Positions 8,951 to 16,790 of a DNA stretch of 64,000 nucleotides are shown here, piece after piece (within the stretch, counting starts at the first letter, position 1; each line of letters begins with the position of its first letter). Under the pieces are notes generated by a model. The model saw only the letters and a list, made by a program, of their open reading frames with translations. It ran no database searches and was not told the DNA's origin. This DNA comes from Desulfovibrio sp. MES5 (GTDB taxonomy: Bacteria > Desulfobacterota > Desulfovibrionia > Desulfovibrionales > Desulfovibrionaceae): contig NZ_MJUZ01000032.1 in NCBI RefSeq assembly GCF_002237645.1, positions 62,001 through 126,000 of the forward strand, read 5' to 3'. The position numbers and the translations under genes are program-made.

Positions 8951-10423
8951 TCATTCCCATTCAAGCAGTCGCCTCTGGCCGGTCAGGGCGCGCAGATGCG
9001 TGGCGTCTTGCCCCACTTCAAGGCAGCCCAAATAGGTTCCCTGCTTATTTCTGAGCGCCAGATACTGGATGTGGATGAACTTGCCGCCAAGTTCCAACCA
9101 GAACTCAGCCTTGTCGCGCTCTCCCCTTTTAAAGGCTTCAAGAATTTCAGTGACCATGTGCACGGATTTGGGGGGATGGCAGTTTTTCACCTCGCGGCCG
9201 ATAACTGCGGCGCTTCTTGGAAAAATACGGTGCGCGCTGTCAGAATAGTAGGCCACCCTGTCATCCGGGCCAACAAAGCTCACGTCTACAGGCAAATTGC
9301 AAAGGATGGCATCCACAACCTCTCGCGGCAGCTGACCTGTCGAAAGATCAACAAGTCCTGACTGGCCTGTGCTTTCAGCAGGTCTGGCAGCAGACGCGCT
9401 CCATTCCCCTTCTGGGGTTATGCCGAAAGAATAGCCGATTTCATCGTCACCCAGGCGGCAGCGGCTCCAGTCCTCTTCGGTAAGCAGCTGAAGGCACATG
9501 GGAAAAAGAATGTTTTCTTCTTTACGAACCATTTCAGCAACTTCATCAATGAGGTCCTGCACAGCTGCGGAACCTTCCACCCTGTTGTTGTCTGCCAGAA
9601 GCTCCTGCGTCCGGCGGAACTTGCCTCTGATGTCATCGTGCACTTCCCACATGACCTTGCCAGGAGCGCTCAGGTCATGCTTTTCGAGCAGAGGAAAGAG
9701 CTGATTCTCCTTACGTACGTAGTGGACCTGAATGCCGGCAAGCTCCTCAACAAGAAAGCTGAGGCGTTTAAGCACAAAAGGCCATTCAGCCTCGGTTGGC
9801 ATCTTGGATGGGCCCAGGGCTTCCCCGATTTCAGCAATAAGCTTTTTTGCTTGAACATTTTCCTTCAAATAGGTGTGCACTGGATGCCCGGACGGAACCT
9901 GAGGCATCTGCTGACCTTCCAGCGCATTCTGAAACAGGGCCGCATGCAGATGGCACATCCTTTTTATTTCCGTCTCGGGCAGGCCCTCGTTCACAAGAGT
10001 CTGCTCCAGGGCGGCAATTTCCTGCGGCGTGATATCACCCACCGTTTTATTGAATTTGTCCTGCAACTGGCTGAATTCCACGCCGTCATGAAGATCCTTG
10101 ATTATCTCCTTAAGCGCGGTCAGGCGTTGATCCTGAGTCGCCTTTGTGTCGCCCGGCTTCGCGCCCTTGGCTTCGGGAGCCGCAATTTCAACAGATTCGC
10201 CCGTATTCGTCATAATTTCGCCAGCAATGAACAAGAGAAGTGAAAGAACACTCTCATTACCCATGCCAGCCGCTTTTTCCACAGATGCAACCCTGCCCAC
10301 TGTCTGCCGCAAAAGAGGATTTTTGAGTTTTTCAAAGCTCTTGTTGTGGCTTGCCAGAGAGTCTATGAGAAAAGGATATTCCGTGGTGAGGGTATAAATA
10401 CTCGTATCCTTGGTCAGCAACAT
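8951..10423 (-). CDS. DUF1858/DUF438/hemerythrin/PAS domain protein
   Basis: Four modules can be placed in this 490-aa cytoplasmic protein. DUF1858 is at about residues 3-65, and DUF438 at about 105-170 (LKEIIKDLHDGVEFSQLQDKF). A hemerythrin-like HHE region lies at about 185-335, with HYVRKENQLFPLLEKH and KEENILFPM. A C-terminal PAS domain follows at about 365-485 (NLPVDVSFVGPDDRVAYYS, CHPPKS). HHE domains hold a diiron site that senses or handles O2 or NO, so a redox or NO-stress role is likely for an anaerobe, although no output domain is present. The frame continues upstream to 10678, but the ATG at 10423 has a good GAGGTAG ribosome site and starts the DUF1858 domain. Confidence 0.88.
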   Translation of the reverse strand: MLLTKDTSIYTLTTEYPFLIDSLASHNKSFEKLKNPLLRQTVGRVASVEKAAGMGNESVLSLLLFIAGEIMTNTGESVEIAAPEAKGAKPGDTKATQDQRLTALKEIIKDLHDGVEFSQLQDKFNKTVGDITPQEIAALEQTLVNEGLPETEIKRMCHLHAALFQNALEGQQMPQVPSGHPVHTYLKENVQAKKLIAEIGEALGPSKMPTEAEWPFVLKRLSFLVEELAGIQVHYVRKENQLFPLLEKHDLSAPGKVMWEVHDDIRGKFRRTQELLADNNRVEGSAAVQDLIDEVAEMVRKEENILFPMCLQLLTEEDWSRCRLGDDEIGYSFGITPEGEWSASAARPAESTGQSGLVDLSTGQLPREVVDAILCNLPVDVSFVGPDDRVAYYSDSAHRIFPRSAAVIGREVKNCHPPKSVHMVTEILEAFKRGERDKAEFWLELGGKFIHIQYLALRNKQGTYLGCLEVGQDATHLRALTGQRRLLEWE

Positions 10424-10498
10424 GGCTACCTCGACTTGTTTGTGCAGCGTTGTCCTGGTTTGGGTTTGTGAAGCGGCAGCGAACCAGAGCAGTTGCAT

Positions 10499-10605
10499 GT
10501 TGAAGCTGCCCTGGCCCGCTGCGCATAAGCAGGCACACGCCATAAAAGCGTGGCGCGGTTTATCCGCACAGTTGCCCTGTAAAGGGCTGGTTGTATAACC
10601 TTTGA
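10499..10605 (-). repeat. Leader repeat, copy 1 (upstream of the DUF438/PAS gene)
   Basis: This stretch, 75-180 bases upstream of the gene start, resembles 11157-11245 upstream of the cupin gene. Shared blocks in the same order include CTGGCC, GCTGCG, AGGC, GCGCGGTTT and CTGTAAA. Read on the minus strand, both copies also translate, in frame with the gene that follows, to similar peptides ending in GQGSFNMQLLWF and GQCCFIVNLLYC. Confidence 0.6.
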
Positions 10606-10676
10606 GGCTGCGCCGTTTCAAAGGCAATCGATTCCAGATCAGATTAACTTTGAAATGCTTCACATTCCAATTTGTC

Positions 10677-10707
10677 ATTCTGCCGAAAGTCGCATTTTCG
10701 GCAGAAT
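10677..10707. promoter_or_regulatory. Perfect 12-bp inverted repeat between the cupin and sensor genes
   Basis: ATTCTGCCGAAA (10677-10688) and TTTCGGCAGAAT (10696-10707) are exact inverted copies separated by 7 bases. There is no adjacent T run, so this looks more like an operator or mRNA hairpin than a terminator. It sits about 70 bases after the cupin gene stop. Confidence 0.5.
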
Positions 10708-10779
10708 CCGTGCCCTATTTGGGCGCGCTGCTCTCTCGTGCAGCGTTAAAGCATGTGCCCTTTTTCAAGGTAAAATGCT

Positions 10780-11100
10780 CTAGATGGGCGGGGTAATGGT
10801 CACAAGCAGGCGCATGCGTGTTGTGGCTTCAACCCCGTGAGGTTCACGAATTTCAGAAATGAGGATATCTCCCGTTTTTGCGGGCAGTTTCGCGCCATCG
10901 GCTCCAAGAAAAAAGCCCTCGCCTTCAAGAATCTGTATGGACAGTTCCCCGTCCAGGTCATGCGAATGCACGGGAAAGACGACGCCAGCGTCAAGGTTGA
11001 AGTTGATTATCTTGAAGTTGGGAGAATCCTCCACAAGAAAGAAACGCTTCATGACGTTGGGTGAAAATTCTCTGGTAGAATCAAGCTGCAGTATTTTCAT
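10780..11100 (-). CDS. Small cupin-domain protein, 106 aa
   Basis: This is a single-domain cupin. The metal-binding motif 1 is seen as VVFPVHSHDLDGELSIQILEGEG (about residues 39-61) and motif 2 around PAKTGDILISEIREPHGVEA (about 72-91). The likely metal ligands are the two histidines of HSH, a glutamate and the C-terminal histidine. Such small cupins bind metal and often a small organic ligand; the substrate is unknown. The ATG at 11100 has an AAAGGGA ribosome site. The frame is open further up to 11262, but that part belongs to a repeated leader sequence. Confidence 0.85.
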   Translation of the reverse strand: MKILQLDSTREFSPNVMKRFFLVEDSPNFKIINFNLDAGVVFPVHSHDLDGELSIQILEGEGFFLGADGAKLPAKTGDILISEIREPHGVEATTRMRLLVTITPPI

Positions 11101-11493
11101 GACATTCCCTTTGCCGGTCATGGCTGCTTTAGCGGTGTTGCAGTAGAGGAGGTTCACTATGAAACAGCACTGGCCGCTGCGGTCACAGGCGCTTGCCGTG
11201 AAGGCGTCAGCGCGGTTTGTCTTGTAGGGAATGCTGTAAACGTTTTGAACGCACACTCCCAAAGGTATGCAGCACCAGTAATGCTAGCGTAGAGGTGGGT
11301 CGCCTGGTTTTCTGTGATCATGCTCACAACACACCATAAATTTTGCCTCTTCCATACTCATACAATATACCGCAAAACCGCCTTGTCAAATTACCAAATG
11401 GCTTGCCGTGTTATGAAGAAAAAGTCAGTTCATGAAATAACAGCCAGTTATCTATTTTTTCACCATAGTCTGCCGTGCAGAGACTTCACGCTC
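11101..11493. other. Intergenic region upstream of the cupin gene
   Basis: This gap of about 390 bases is AT-rich in its right half. Apart from the leader repeat at 11157-11245 I see no gene. It should carry the cupin promoter. Confidence 0.4.
11157..11245 (-). repeat. Leader repeat, copy 2 (upstream of the cupin gene)
   Basis: This is the second copy of the diverged leader element described at 10499-10605, at a similar distance (about 60-145 bases) from the start codon. It contains CTGGCCGCTGCGG and GCGCGGTTTGTC in the order of copy 1. Similarity was judged by eye. Confidence 0.55.
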
Positions 11494-11967
11494 TTACGCC
11501 GGATAGTATTTTCCCGTGCAGGATTGTATTGATAATTCAATGATGCCAGTCATTTTAACCATCGCTTCCGGATACGATTTTCCTGAATGCTGCGGTGTGT
11601 ATTTACGCACAAAAGCATCCAACACGGCTAACTTTACGTCAGTATCGGCAACCACGGTTGCGTGCCCTCTGATTATGACGCTTTCATAGGTGGTATTTGT
11701 ATCACATGGTTTTTCCGCATCGTGTATAAGCCCGAGCATTCGTTCCACCTCAAAGCAAACACGCGGATCTCTTTTGATGTTGGCAAGTTTTTCACCAACA
11801 GCCAAACCATGGATAACTATTTTCCCCTCCATAAAAACAAAGTGTACCGGCGTAATATAAGGGAAACCGTCCGCACCTGTGCTGGCCAACCTGCCTACTG
11901 GCTCCACAGTGAGCAAATCATGTATTTTCTCTTGCGACAGTGGGTATTTTTTCATTCTTGCCTGCAT
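11494..11967 (-). CDS. Pyridoxamine 5'-phosphate oxidase-fold flavoprotein (NimA-like)
   Basis: This 157-aa protein has the split beta-barrel fold of PNPOx-related flavin-binding proteins. The N-terminal VGRLASTGADGFPYITPVHFVFMEGKIVIHG and the following GEKLANIKRDPRVCFEVE are typical of the NimA/nitroimidazole-resistance branch. That branch binds FMN or heme and reduces small molecules. The ATG at 11967 has GAGGG five bases upstream; an internal Met at 11955 has a poorer site. It is divergent from a MocR-type regulator (12290), a pairing often seen where the regulator controls the neighbour. Confidence 0.85.
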   Translation of the reverse strand: MQARMKKYPLSQEKIHDLLTVEPVGRLASTGADGFPYITPVHFVFMEGKIVIHGLAVGEKLANIKRDPRVCFEVERMLGLIHDAEKPCDTNTTYESVIIRGHATVVADTDVKLAVLDAFVRKYTPQHSGKSYPEAMVKMTGIIELSIQSCTGKYYPA

Positions 11968-12010
11968 AGTGTCCCTCGTATATATTAATGTGACCCTAAG
12001 AATAGCACTG

Positions 12011-12027
12011 ATTCATGTATAATGAAT
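12011..12027. promoter_or_regulatory. Palindrome in the divergent promoter region
   Basis: ATTCAT-GTATA-ATGAAT is a perfect 6-bp inverted repeat that contains a TATAAT hexamer (12018-12023). It lies 43 bases upstream of the flavoprotein gene, in the gap of about 320 bases shared with the MocR gene, and is a candidate operator or promoter. Confidence 0.4.
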
Positions 12028-12289
12028 AGGGACAGTTTAAAGCTTTTTCGCCTGACACTTTGATGCGGCCCCTGACATGCTGCCCCGCTGCCCGTGACCC
12101 GCAACACCAACTCCTTATCAAACTGAAATTGCCTGCTGGTCGCGTCTCGCGTGGAAAGTGGGACAGGCGATTGCCGGGATACCGCGATACATTCACAGAC
12201 AAGCGCCGGAACCGCAGCCTTCAAGTGTCGAAAATGCGTGATCTTAACGGCAATGTGTTCCAGGTCCACAACTGACATGGGAGAACCGC

Positions 12290-13711
12290 GTGCTGGAACT
12301 GGATGCCGACAATGGCGTGCCGCTCTTTCAACAGATATACAGCCAAATACGCGCGGATATCCTGTCAGGCGCAATGCCTGAGGGCGCAAGGTTGCCTTCC
12401 ATCCGTGCAATGGCGCGGCAGATGCGCCTTGGGAAAAATACTGTTGAGAGCGCCTATGCTCAGCTTGCCCTTGAAGGGTATGTGTCTGCCCGCCCGGGAA
12501 GCGGTTATACGGTCAATGCCATTTACGGCATCATCCCCCCATCAGATTTGAGCCCTGCAAAAAATTTCCTTGCGACGCCCCGCGCCGATGAACAGCAGAG
12601 GGATGAAATCTACAAGTATGATTTCAGCTATGAAAACTCCGATGGATCAACCTTTCCCGCTGCCATCTGGCGCAAGCTGACTGCCGAGGTTCTGTCCGAC
12701 AACGCACAATCCGACTACGCCGCAGAAATGCATCGGTATGGCGCTGCGGGCGGCTATATGCCTCTGCGCCGCCAGATGGCCGCCTATCTTTACCAAAGCC
12801 GGGGGGTTCGGTGTTCTCCGGAACAGGTGATACTGTGCAGCGGATTACAGCCATCAATTATGGCTATTCTGCGCCTGTTGCAGGCGGAGTGCCGCCTGGT
12901 CGCTCTTGAGGATCCGGGGTATGCTGGCGCAAGGGCCGTCTATGAGTGTTTTGGCATGCCGGTTGTGCCCGTACCTGTGGATGCCAGCGGTATGGATATT
13001 GCCGTGCTGGCCGGATCCTCAGCCCGGTTGGCGCACATAGCGCCATCGCACCAATTTCCTACAGGCATCGTCACGTCGATCAGCAGACGAATAGAATTGT
13101 TGCAATGGGCTGGGGATAATGATGCTTTTATCATTGAAGACGATTACGACAGTGAACTTCGGTATGATGGCCGCCCTATCCCGTCGATGCAGTCCATAGA
13201 CCACGGAGGCCACGTCATTTACCTTGGCACGTTTTCAAAAGTGCTCTCCCCCGGTATGCGCATGTCCTATATGGTGTTGCCCCCTCATCTTCATGACAGG
13301 TTCAACTCCGTGTTTGCGGGTTTCCAGTGCACAGTTCCCTGGCTTGAACAGGCCGTGTTGCACCGTTTTATGGCCGATGGGCACTGGGAGAAGCATCTTC
13401 GAAAACTATGCCTCTTCAAAAAGAAAAAACACGATGTTTTTGTGAACACGGTCAACCGTCTTTGGAGTGATAAAGTTCGTACCCACGGACATAATGCGGG
13501 GTTGCACATTTTGCTTGAACTGGTGGATGGTCCCGACGAAAATGAACTGATGGCACGGGCCAAGGCCGTCGGCATAAAGGTGTATCCAGCCTCACGCTTA
13601 TGGGCAGACAAAACGCGGTGCTCAAAAAATTGCCTGTTCCTGGACTATGGCATGCTGTCCGAATCAGACATCATATCCGCCCTGAATGCGTTGAAAACCG
13701 CGTGGTCCTGA
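12290..13711 (+). CDS. MocR/PdxR-type GntR-family regulator with aminotransferase domain
   Basis: This 473-aa chimera has an N-terminal GntR winged helix (about residues 8-76, with RLPSIRAMARQMRLGKNTVESAY). A class I aminotransferase-like domain fills about 110-470, and the PLP lysine lies in GTFSKVLSPGMRMSY. MocR proteins use the PLP domain as an effector sensor, often for PLP, GABA or taurine. The start is a GTG with GGGAGA six bases upstream. It is divergent from the PNPOx-fold flavoprotein and may control it, which would fit a PLP- or flavin-linked function. Confidence 0.9.
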   Translation: MLELDADNGVPLFQQIYSQIRADILSGAMPEGARLPSIRAMARQMRLGKNTVESAYAQLALEGYVSARPGSGYTVNAIYGIIPPSDLSPAKNFLATPRADEQQRDEIYKYDFSYENSDGSTFPAAIWRKLTAEVLSDNAQSDYAAEMHRYGAAGGYMPLRRQMAAYLYQSRGVRCSPEQVILCSGLQPSIMAILRLLQAECRLVALEDPGYAGARAVYECFGMPVVPVPVDASGMDIAVLAGSSARLAHIAPSHQFPTGIVTSISRRIELLQWAGDNDAFIIEDDYDSELRYDGRPIPSMQSIDHGGHVIYLGTFSKVLSPGMRMSYMVLPPHLHDRFNSVFAGFQCTVPWLEQAVLHRFMADGHWEKHLRKLCLFKKKKHDVFVNTVNRLWSDKVRTHGHNAGLHILLELVDGPDENELMARAKAVGIKVYPASRLWADKTRCSKNCLFLDYGMLSESDIISALNALKTAWS

Positions 13712-13807
13712 GCCTGGGCGTCACCAGTATGAATTGCATCTTGAAAATGAGTAAGACCCAGAACCGCCACTGTGTTATACAAGTCAGAAAATGGAACGAG
13801 GCTTTAT

Positions 13808-14374
13808 ATGACCGGGTTTTCGGAAGATACCATGTGGCAGTCAGTGGTTGACTGTGATTCCGCATATGACGGAAAATTCTTCTATGGCGTAAAAACTGTG
13901 GGCGTATACTGCCGCCCTTCGTGCAGGTCAAAAACTCCTCTGCGAAAAAATACCGTGTATTTTATGACAGAAGAAGAAGCCAAGCACACGGGATTCCGCC
14001 CCTGTAAACGATGCCGACCAGAGCTTTGCGGGCAAGCGCCTGTAGCTGGACTTGCCGCGCAGGCAAAAAAGCTTATGGACGAACACTGCGGCAAACGCAC
14101 ACTGCTGATGGCTGAGTTGAAAAAACTGGGTGTCACGCAAAGCCATCTGGCTGCCCTCTTCAGGCAACAGTACGGCATGACGCCCACGCGTTATCTGGGC
14201 AACAGGCGCGAACAGCAGGCAAAAAAAATGCTGGCCGCAACAGACATGCCCATCATTGATATTGCCGCCGCCATCGGCTTTGACAGTTTGTCAGCTTTTT
14301 ATGCTTTTTTTAAAAAACAGACAGGCACGACACCGCATACTTTTCGCGTCCAATCAACGTTGCAGGAAGCGTGA
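13808..14374 (+). CDS. Ada-type regulator (Ada N-terminal domain + AraC HTH)
   Basis: This 188-aa protein holds the Ada methylphosphotriester-accepting zinc domain, with cysteines C35, C39, C66 and C69 (VYCRPSC ... PCKRC). An AraC-type DNA-binding domain follows at about 95-185. It lacks the C-terminal O6-methylguanine methyltransferase of E. coli Ada; that activity is encoded separately by the next gene. Transfer of a methyl group to the zinc cysteine should turn it into an activator of repair genes. The frame extends to a GTG at 13772, but the ATG at 13808 has ACGAGG six bases upstream. Confidence 0.9.
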   Translation: MTGFSEDTMWQSVVDCDSAYDGKFFYGVKTVGVYCRPSCRSKTPLRKNTVYFMTEEEAKHTGFRPCKRCRPELCGQAPVAGLAAQAKKLMDEHCGKRTLLMAELKKLGVTQSHLAALFRQQYGMTPTRYLGNRREQQAKKMLAATDMPIIDIAAAIGFDSLSAFYAFFKKQTGTTPHTFRVQSTLQEA

Positions 14375-14628
14375 ATGTATAAAGGATACATCACAGTATG
14401 GCTTTGTCATCAAGCTGGTGCATGCGATAAAATCCTATTTATACATTTACGCTCTGAAACTTTTGGGAGGACGGCGCAAAAGACGCCCGCCCGAAGATGC
14501 AGAGGCAATGTTGTTATACGGTGCTGCCCCTCATGAGACTTACGCAGACCTTGAGATTGCGCATTTTTGATGCGAATCTGCGCACATTGCTCTGAGCGCA
14601 TTGCTCTGAACAAAAATGGAGATGCTTG
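14375..14628. other. Gap between the Ada regulator and ogt
   Basis: These 254 bases hold no well-supported gene. A G/C stem with a CAAAAGA loop lies at about 14466-14493 and resembles the hairpins of the dispersed gene-end repeat found elsewhere. The right part holds three GCGCA motifs. Confidence 0.45.
14559..14609 (+). promoter_or_regulatory. Cluster of GCGCA motifs upstream of ogt (candidate Ada operator)
   Basis: GCGCA occurs at 14559-14563, 14580-14584 and 14596-14600. The last two lie in a 14-bp imperfect tandem repeat (GCACATTGCTCTGA / GCGCATTGCTCTGA), which ends 19 bases before the ogt ATG. E. coli Ada boxes carry an AAAGCGCA core, so these are plausible binding sites for the Ada-type regulator encoded just upstream. 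Confidence 0.45.
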
Positions 14629-15138
14629 ATGAAAAACATAGCGTTTTACACTTTTCCCATCGGTAAAATCGGCATAGCCGCCGATGATGAGGGCATATGC
14701 GGGGTGTTTTTCAGCACCGAGGCTCCACCTGAAGGCTTTGAACAAGCGGAAACGCCGGTGATCCAAAAGGCCGCCATGCAGCTTGGCGAATATTTTGAGG
14801 GTAAACGTAAAGAATTCGATGTGCCTTTGCATCTGGGCGGCACCGAGTTTCAAGCCGCTGTGTGGCGGGCCCTGATGACCATTCCTGCTGGTGAAACCCG
14901 CAGCTATAAAGACATTGCGGTATTGGTGGGCAAACCTGGCGGAAGCCGCGCGGTGGGGATGGCCAACAACCGTAACCCTGTTGCCATTATTGTGCCCTGC
15001 CATCGTGTCATCGGGCATGACGGGAGTCTGACTGGATACGCGGGGGGGCTTGCCATAAAGCAGTACCTGCTGGACCATGAAAAAATCTGGCAGCCTGCCA
15101 GAACTGAAAAAAAGCATGACCAGCACAAATTATTTTGA
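14629..15138 (+). CDS. ogt: Methylated-DNA--protein-cysteine methyltransferase
   Basis: This 169-aa suicide repair protein removes O6-methyl groups from guanine. The active-site PCHRV motif has its acceptor at C124. Upstream is the DNA-binding helix-turn-helix (SYKDIAVLVGKPGGSRAVGMANNRNP, with the arginine finger), and downstream GSLTGYAGGLAIKQYLL. ATG 14629 follows GGAG; a TTG one codon earlier is also open. It lies between the Ada-type regulator and an AlkA-like glycosylase that overlaps its end, making a compact alkylation-repair cluster. Confidence 0.95.
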   Translation: MKNIAFYTFPIGKIGIAADDEGICGVFFSTEAPPEGFEQAETPVIQKAAMQLGEYFEGKRKEFDVPLHLGGTEFQAAVWRALMTIPAGETRSYKDIAVLVGKPGGSRAVGMANNRNPVAIIVPCHRVIGHDGSLTGYAGGLAIKQYLLDHEKIWQPARTEKKHDQHKLF

Positions 15139-15784
15139 ATATGGCGAAAAAGAAAAACAATGGCTCAGGTCGCGTGATCGTGTCCTGTCTGCCGCCATGG
15201 ATGAAATCGGGCATATCCACCGCGAGGTGCAGCCCGATTTGTTCAAGGCGCTTATAAACTCCATTGTTGGCCAGCAGATATCCACAAAGGCCCATGTGAC
15301 CATATGGAACAGGATGCAGGAGCGCCTTGCCCCCATCACTCCAGAAAATTTTGAAAATCTGCGTGCTGAAGATCTGCAGACCTGCGGTATTTCCATGCGC
15401 AAGGCATTGTACATCAAAAGCATTGCCGACGCCGTTAGGGATGGCGGGCTTGATCTGACGCTTCTGCCAGCCATGACGGATACAGAAGTAAGCGCAATGC
15501 TTGTGCAACTTAAAGGCATAGGCCTTTGGACGGCGGAAATGCTGATGATTTTTTCAATGCAGCGTCCGGACATCCTGAGTTGGGATGATCTGGCCATACA
15601 GCGCGGCCTGCGCATGCTGTACCGGCACCGTACGATTACGCCCAAGCTTTTCGCCAAGTATAAAAAGCGCTATTCGCCCTATGCCTCTGTTGCCAGCTTG
15701 TATCTGTGGGCAATTGCGGGTGGGGCCTGCGCCAGCTTGAAAGACTGCGCACTGGTAAAAAACAGGGGCGCAAAATTGAAATAA
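15116..15784 (+). CDS. alkA: DNA-3-methyladenine glycosylase II (AlkA-like, HhH-GPD)
   Basis: This HhH-GPD base-excision glycosylase of about 222 aa should remove alkylated purines. The helix-hairpin-helix reads LKGIGLWTAEMLMIF, and the catalytic aspartate region is PDILSWDDLAIQRG. The N-terminal FKALINSIVGQQISTKAH is the usual start of the glycosylase fold. Neither ATG 15116 nor the in-frame ATG 15077 has a clear ribosome site. Both overlap the end of ogt, so translation is probably coupled. The family match begins near YFEYGEKEKQWL, which favours the later start. Confidence 0.88.
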   Translation: MTSTNYFEYGEKEKQWLRSRDRVLSAAMDEIGHIHREVQPDLFKALINSIVGQQISTKAHVTIWNRMQERLAPITPENFENLRAEDLQTCGISMRKALYIKSIADAVRDGGLDLTLLPAMTDTEVSAMLVQLKGIGLWTAEMLMIFSMQRPDILSWDDLAIQRGLRMLYRHRTITPKLFAKYKKRYSPYASVASLYLWAIAGGACASLKDCALVKNRGAKLK

Positions 15785-15858
15785 TGCCCTGTCTGCACGC
15801 TGCACCAGCCGACCCGTGCCAACAACCGGGTTTGATGTGTGTTGCGCCATACCAGAAA

Positions 15859-15895
15859 GCGGGTCGGGCCAAGAAATATCCATGGCCCGACCCGT
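15859..15895. terminator. Hairpin between convergent alkA and nitroreductase genes
   Basis: CGGGTCGGGCCA (15860-15871) pairs perfectly with TGGCCCGACCCG (15883-15894) around an 11-base AT-rich loop. It lies between two convergent gene ends and probably terminates both, although neither side has a long T run. Confidence 0.6.
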
Positions 15896-15934
15896 ACTCC
15901 TGGTCATAAGACTGTGCACCGTCGCTTACCGTGC

Positions 15935-16444
15935 CTACCAACCATTATGGTGAATTTTTTCCGCCTTGTAGCGATCGACTTTGCTGAAAGCCTGCGCAGG
16001 GTGCCCCACCACGACCAGAGCCAGGACATTGATGTCCGCCGGGATTTTCAGCAAGTGACGGATGGGCTCCACTCTGTCTTCAATGGGGTGCATGCCGCAC
16101 CATACTGTGCCAAGATTTAATCCACGCGCCGCCAGAAGCATGTTTTCCAATGCAGCTGTGCAGTCCTGCTGCCAAAAACCAGCTTCTTTGGCCTCTGCGG
16201 GATTGGCGCATACCACTATGGCCAAAGGCGCATGGGCTGCCATCTTGGCATAAGGGTGCAGCGCGGCAATTTGAGCGAGCAAGGCTTTGTCACGCACAAC
16301 CACAAAATGCCAGGGTTGGCGGTTATGCGCGCTGGGGGCCGCCATGGCCGCGCGCAAAAGGGTTTCCAAATCAGCTTCACTTACGTCTTCATTGGTGAAT
16401 TCACGAATGCTGCGACGGGTAAAAATGGCTTCTAAAACGTCCAT
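15935..16444 (-). CDS. Nitroreductase family protein
   Basis: This 169-aa FMN-binding oxidoreductase has the N-terminal RRSIREFTNEDVSEADLETLLRAAMAAPSAHNRQPWHFVVV, which is diagnostic for the family. Its RRSIR and NRQPW contacts bind FMN. The C-terminal GHPAQAF motif is also present. It is near the minimal length, like small nitroreductases of anaerobes, and the substrate cannot be told from sequence. The ATG follows AGGAGAGAACATT, a strong ribosome site. Confidence 0.92.
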   Translation of the reverse strand: MDVLEAIFTRRSIREFTNEDVSEADLETLLRAAMAAPSAHNRQPWHFVVVRDKALLAQIAALHPYAKMAAHAPLAIVVCANPAEAKEAGFWQQDCTAALENMLLAARGLNLGTVWCGMHPIEDRVEPIRHLLKIPADINVLALVVVGHPAQAFSKVDRYKAEKIHHNGW

Positions 16445-16516
16445 AATGTTCTCTCCTGCAATAAACTGACGTGTGCATTAGTATACACAGTTCTGGATAA
16501 AAGAAAAAGCATGCAA

Positions 16517-16560
16517 AACAGCCGCGCGCCATGGACAGGTATCCACAGCGCGCGGCTGTT
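16517..16560 (-). terminator. Terminator downstream of the glutamate synthase operon
   Basis: AACAGCCGCGCGC (16517-16529) pairs with GCGCGCGGCTGTT (16548-16560). On the minus strand the stem is followed by the T-rich TTGCATGCTTTTTCTTTT. Confidence 0.7.
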
Positions 16561-16699
16561 ATAGGTAGTCTTGCCGATAGGCCTGACCTATGCCTGTTGA
16601 ATTGATCCGCTCCTGCGGCAGTCCGTGTATGTGTTCTGAAGCGAATACCTTCTGCCCACGCCAGCCGCCGGAAAAGTTGCAGCATACTAAAACGAAATA

Positions 16700-16790
16700 A
16701 AGATTTTTGTGGACGGGGGCGTGAGGGAGGAACCCCTTGTGCAAAAAGATCCCTCCCCCACAAAGCATTTCAAAACAACATGACTCTACT
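16700..16790 (-). repeat. Dispersed gene-end repeat, copy 1
   Basis: This element begins at the stop codon of the glutamate synthase gene. It shares with 58183-58272 the blocks GACTCTACT, CCCACAAAGCATTTC, GATCCCTCCCCC/GGTCCCTCCCCC and GTGNGGGAGGA. It contains a hairpin of G- and C-rich arms around TTGTGCAAAAAG. Both copies sit immediately after a minus-strand gene, suggesting a terminator-associated repeat. Confidence 0.7.

Noticed and set aside
10424-10678. N-terminal extension of the DUF438/PAS protein
   Set aside because: The start at 10423 has a good ribosome site and begins the DUF1858 domain; the extension is the leader repeat.
14256-14570. Small open frame overlapping the end of the Ada regulator gene
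   Set aside because: No ribosome site, overlaps a certain gene, and part of it covers a hairpin that looks non-coding.
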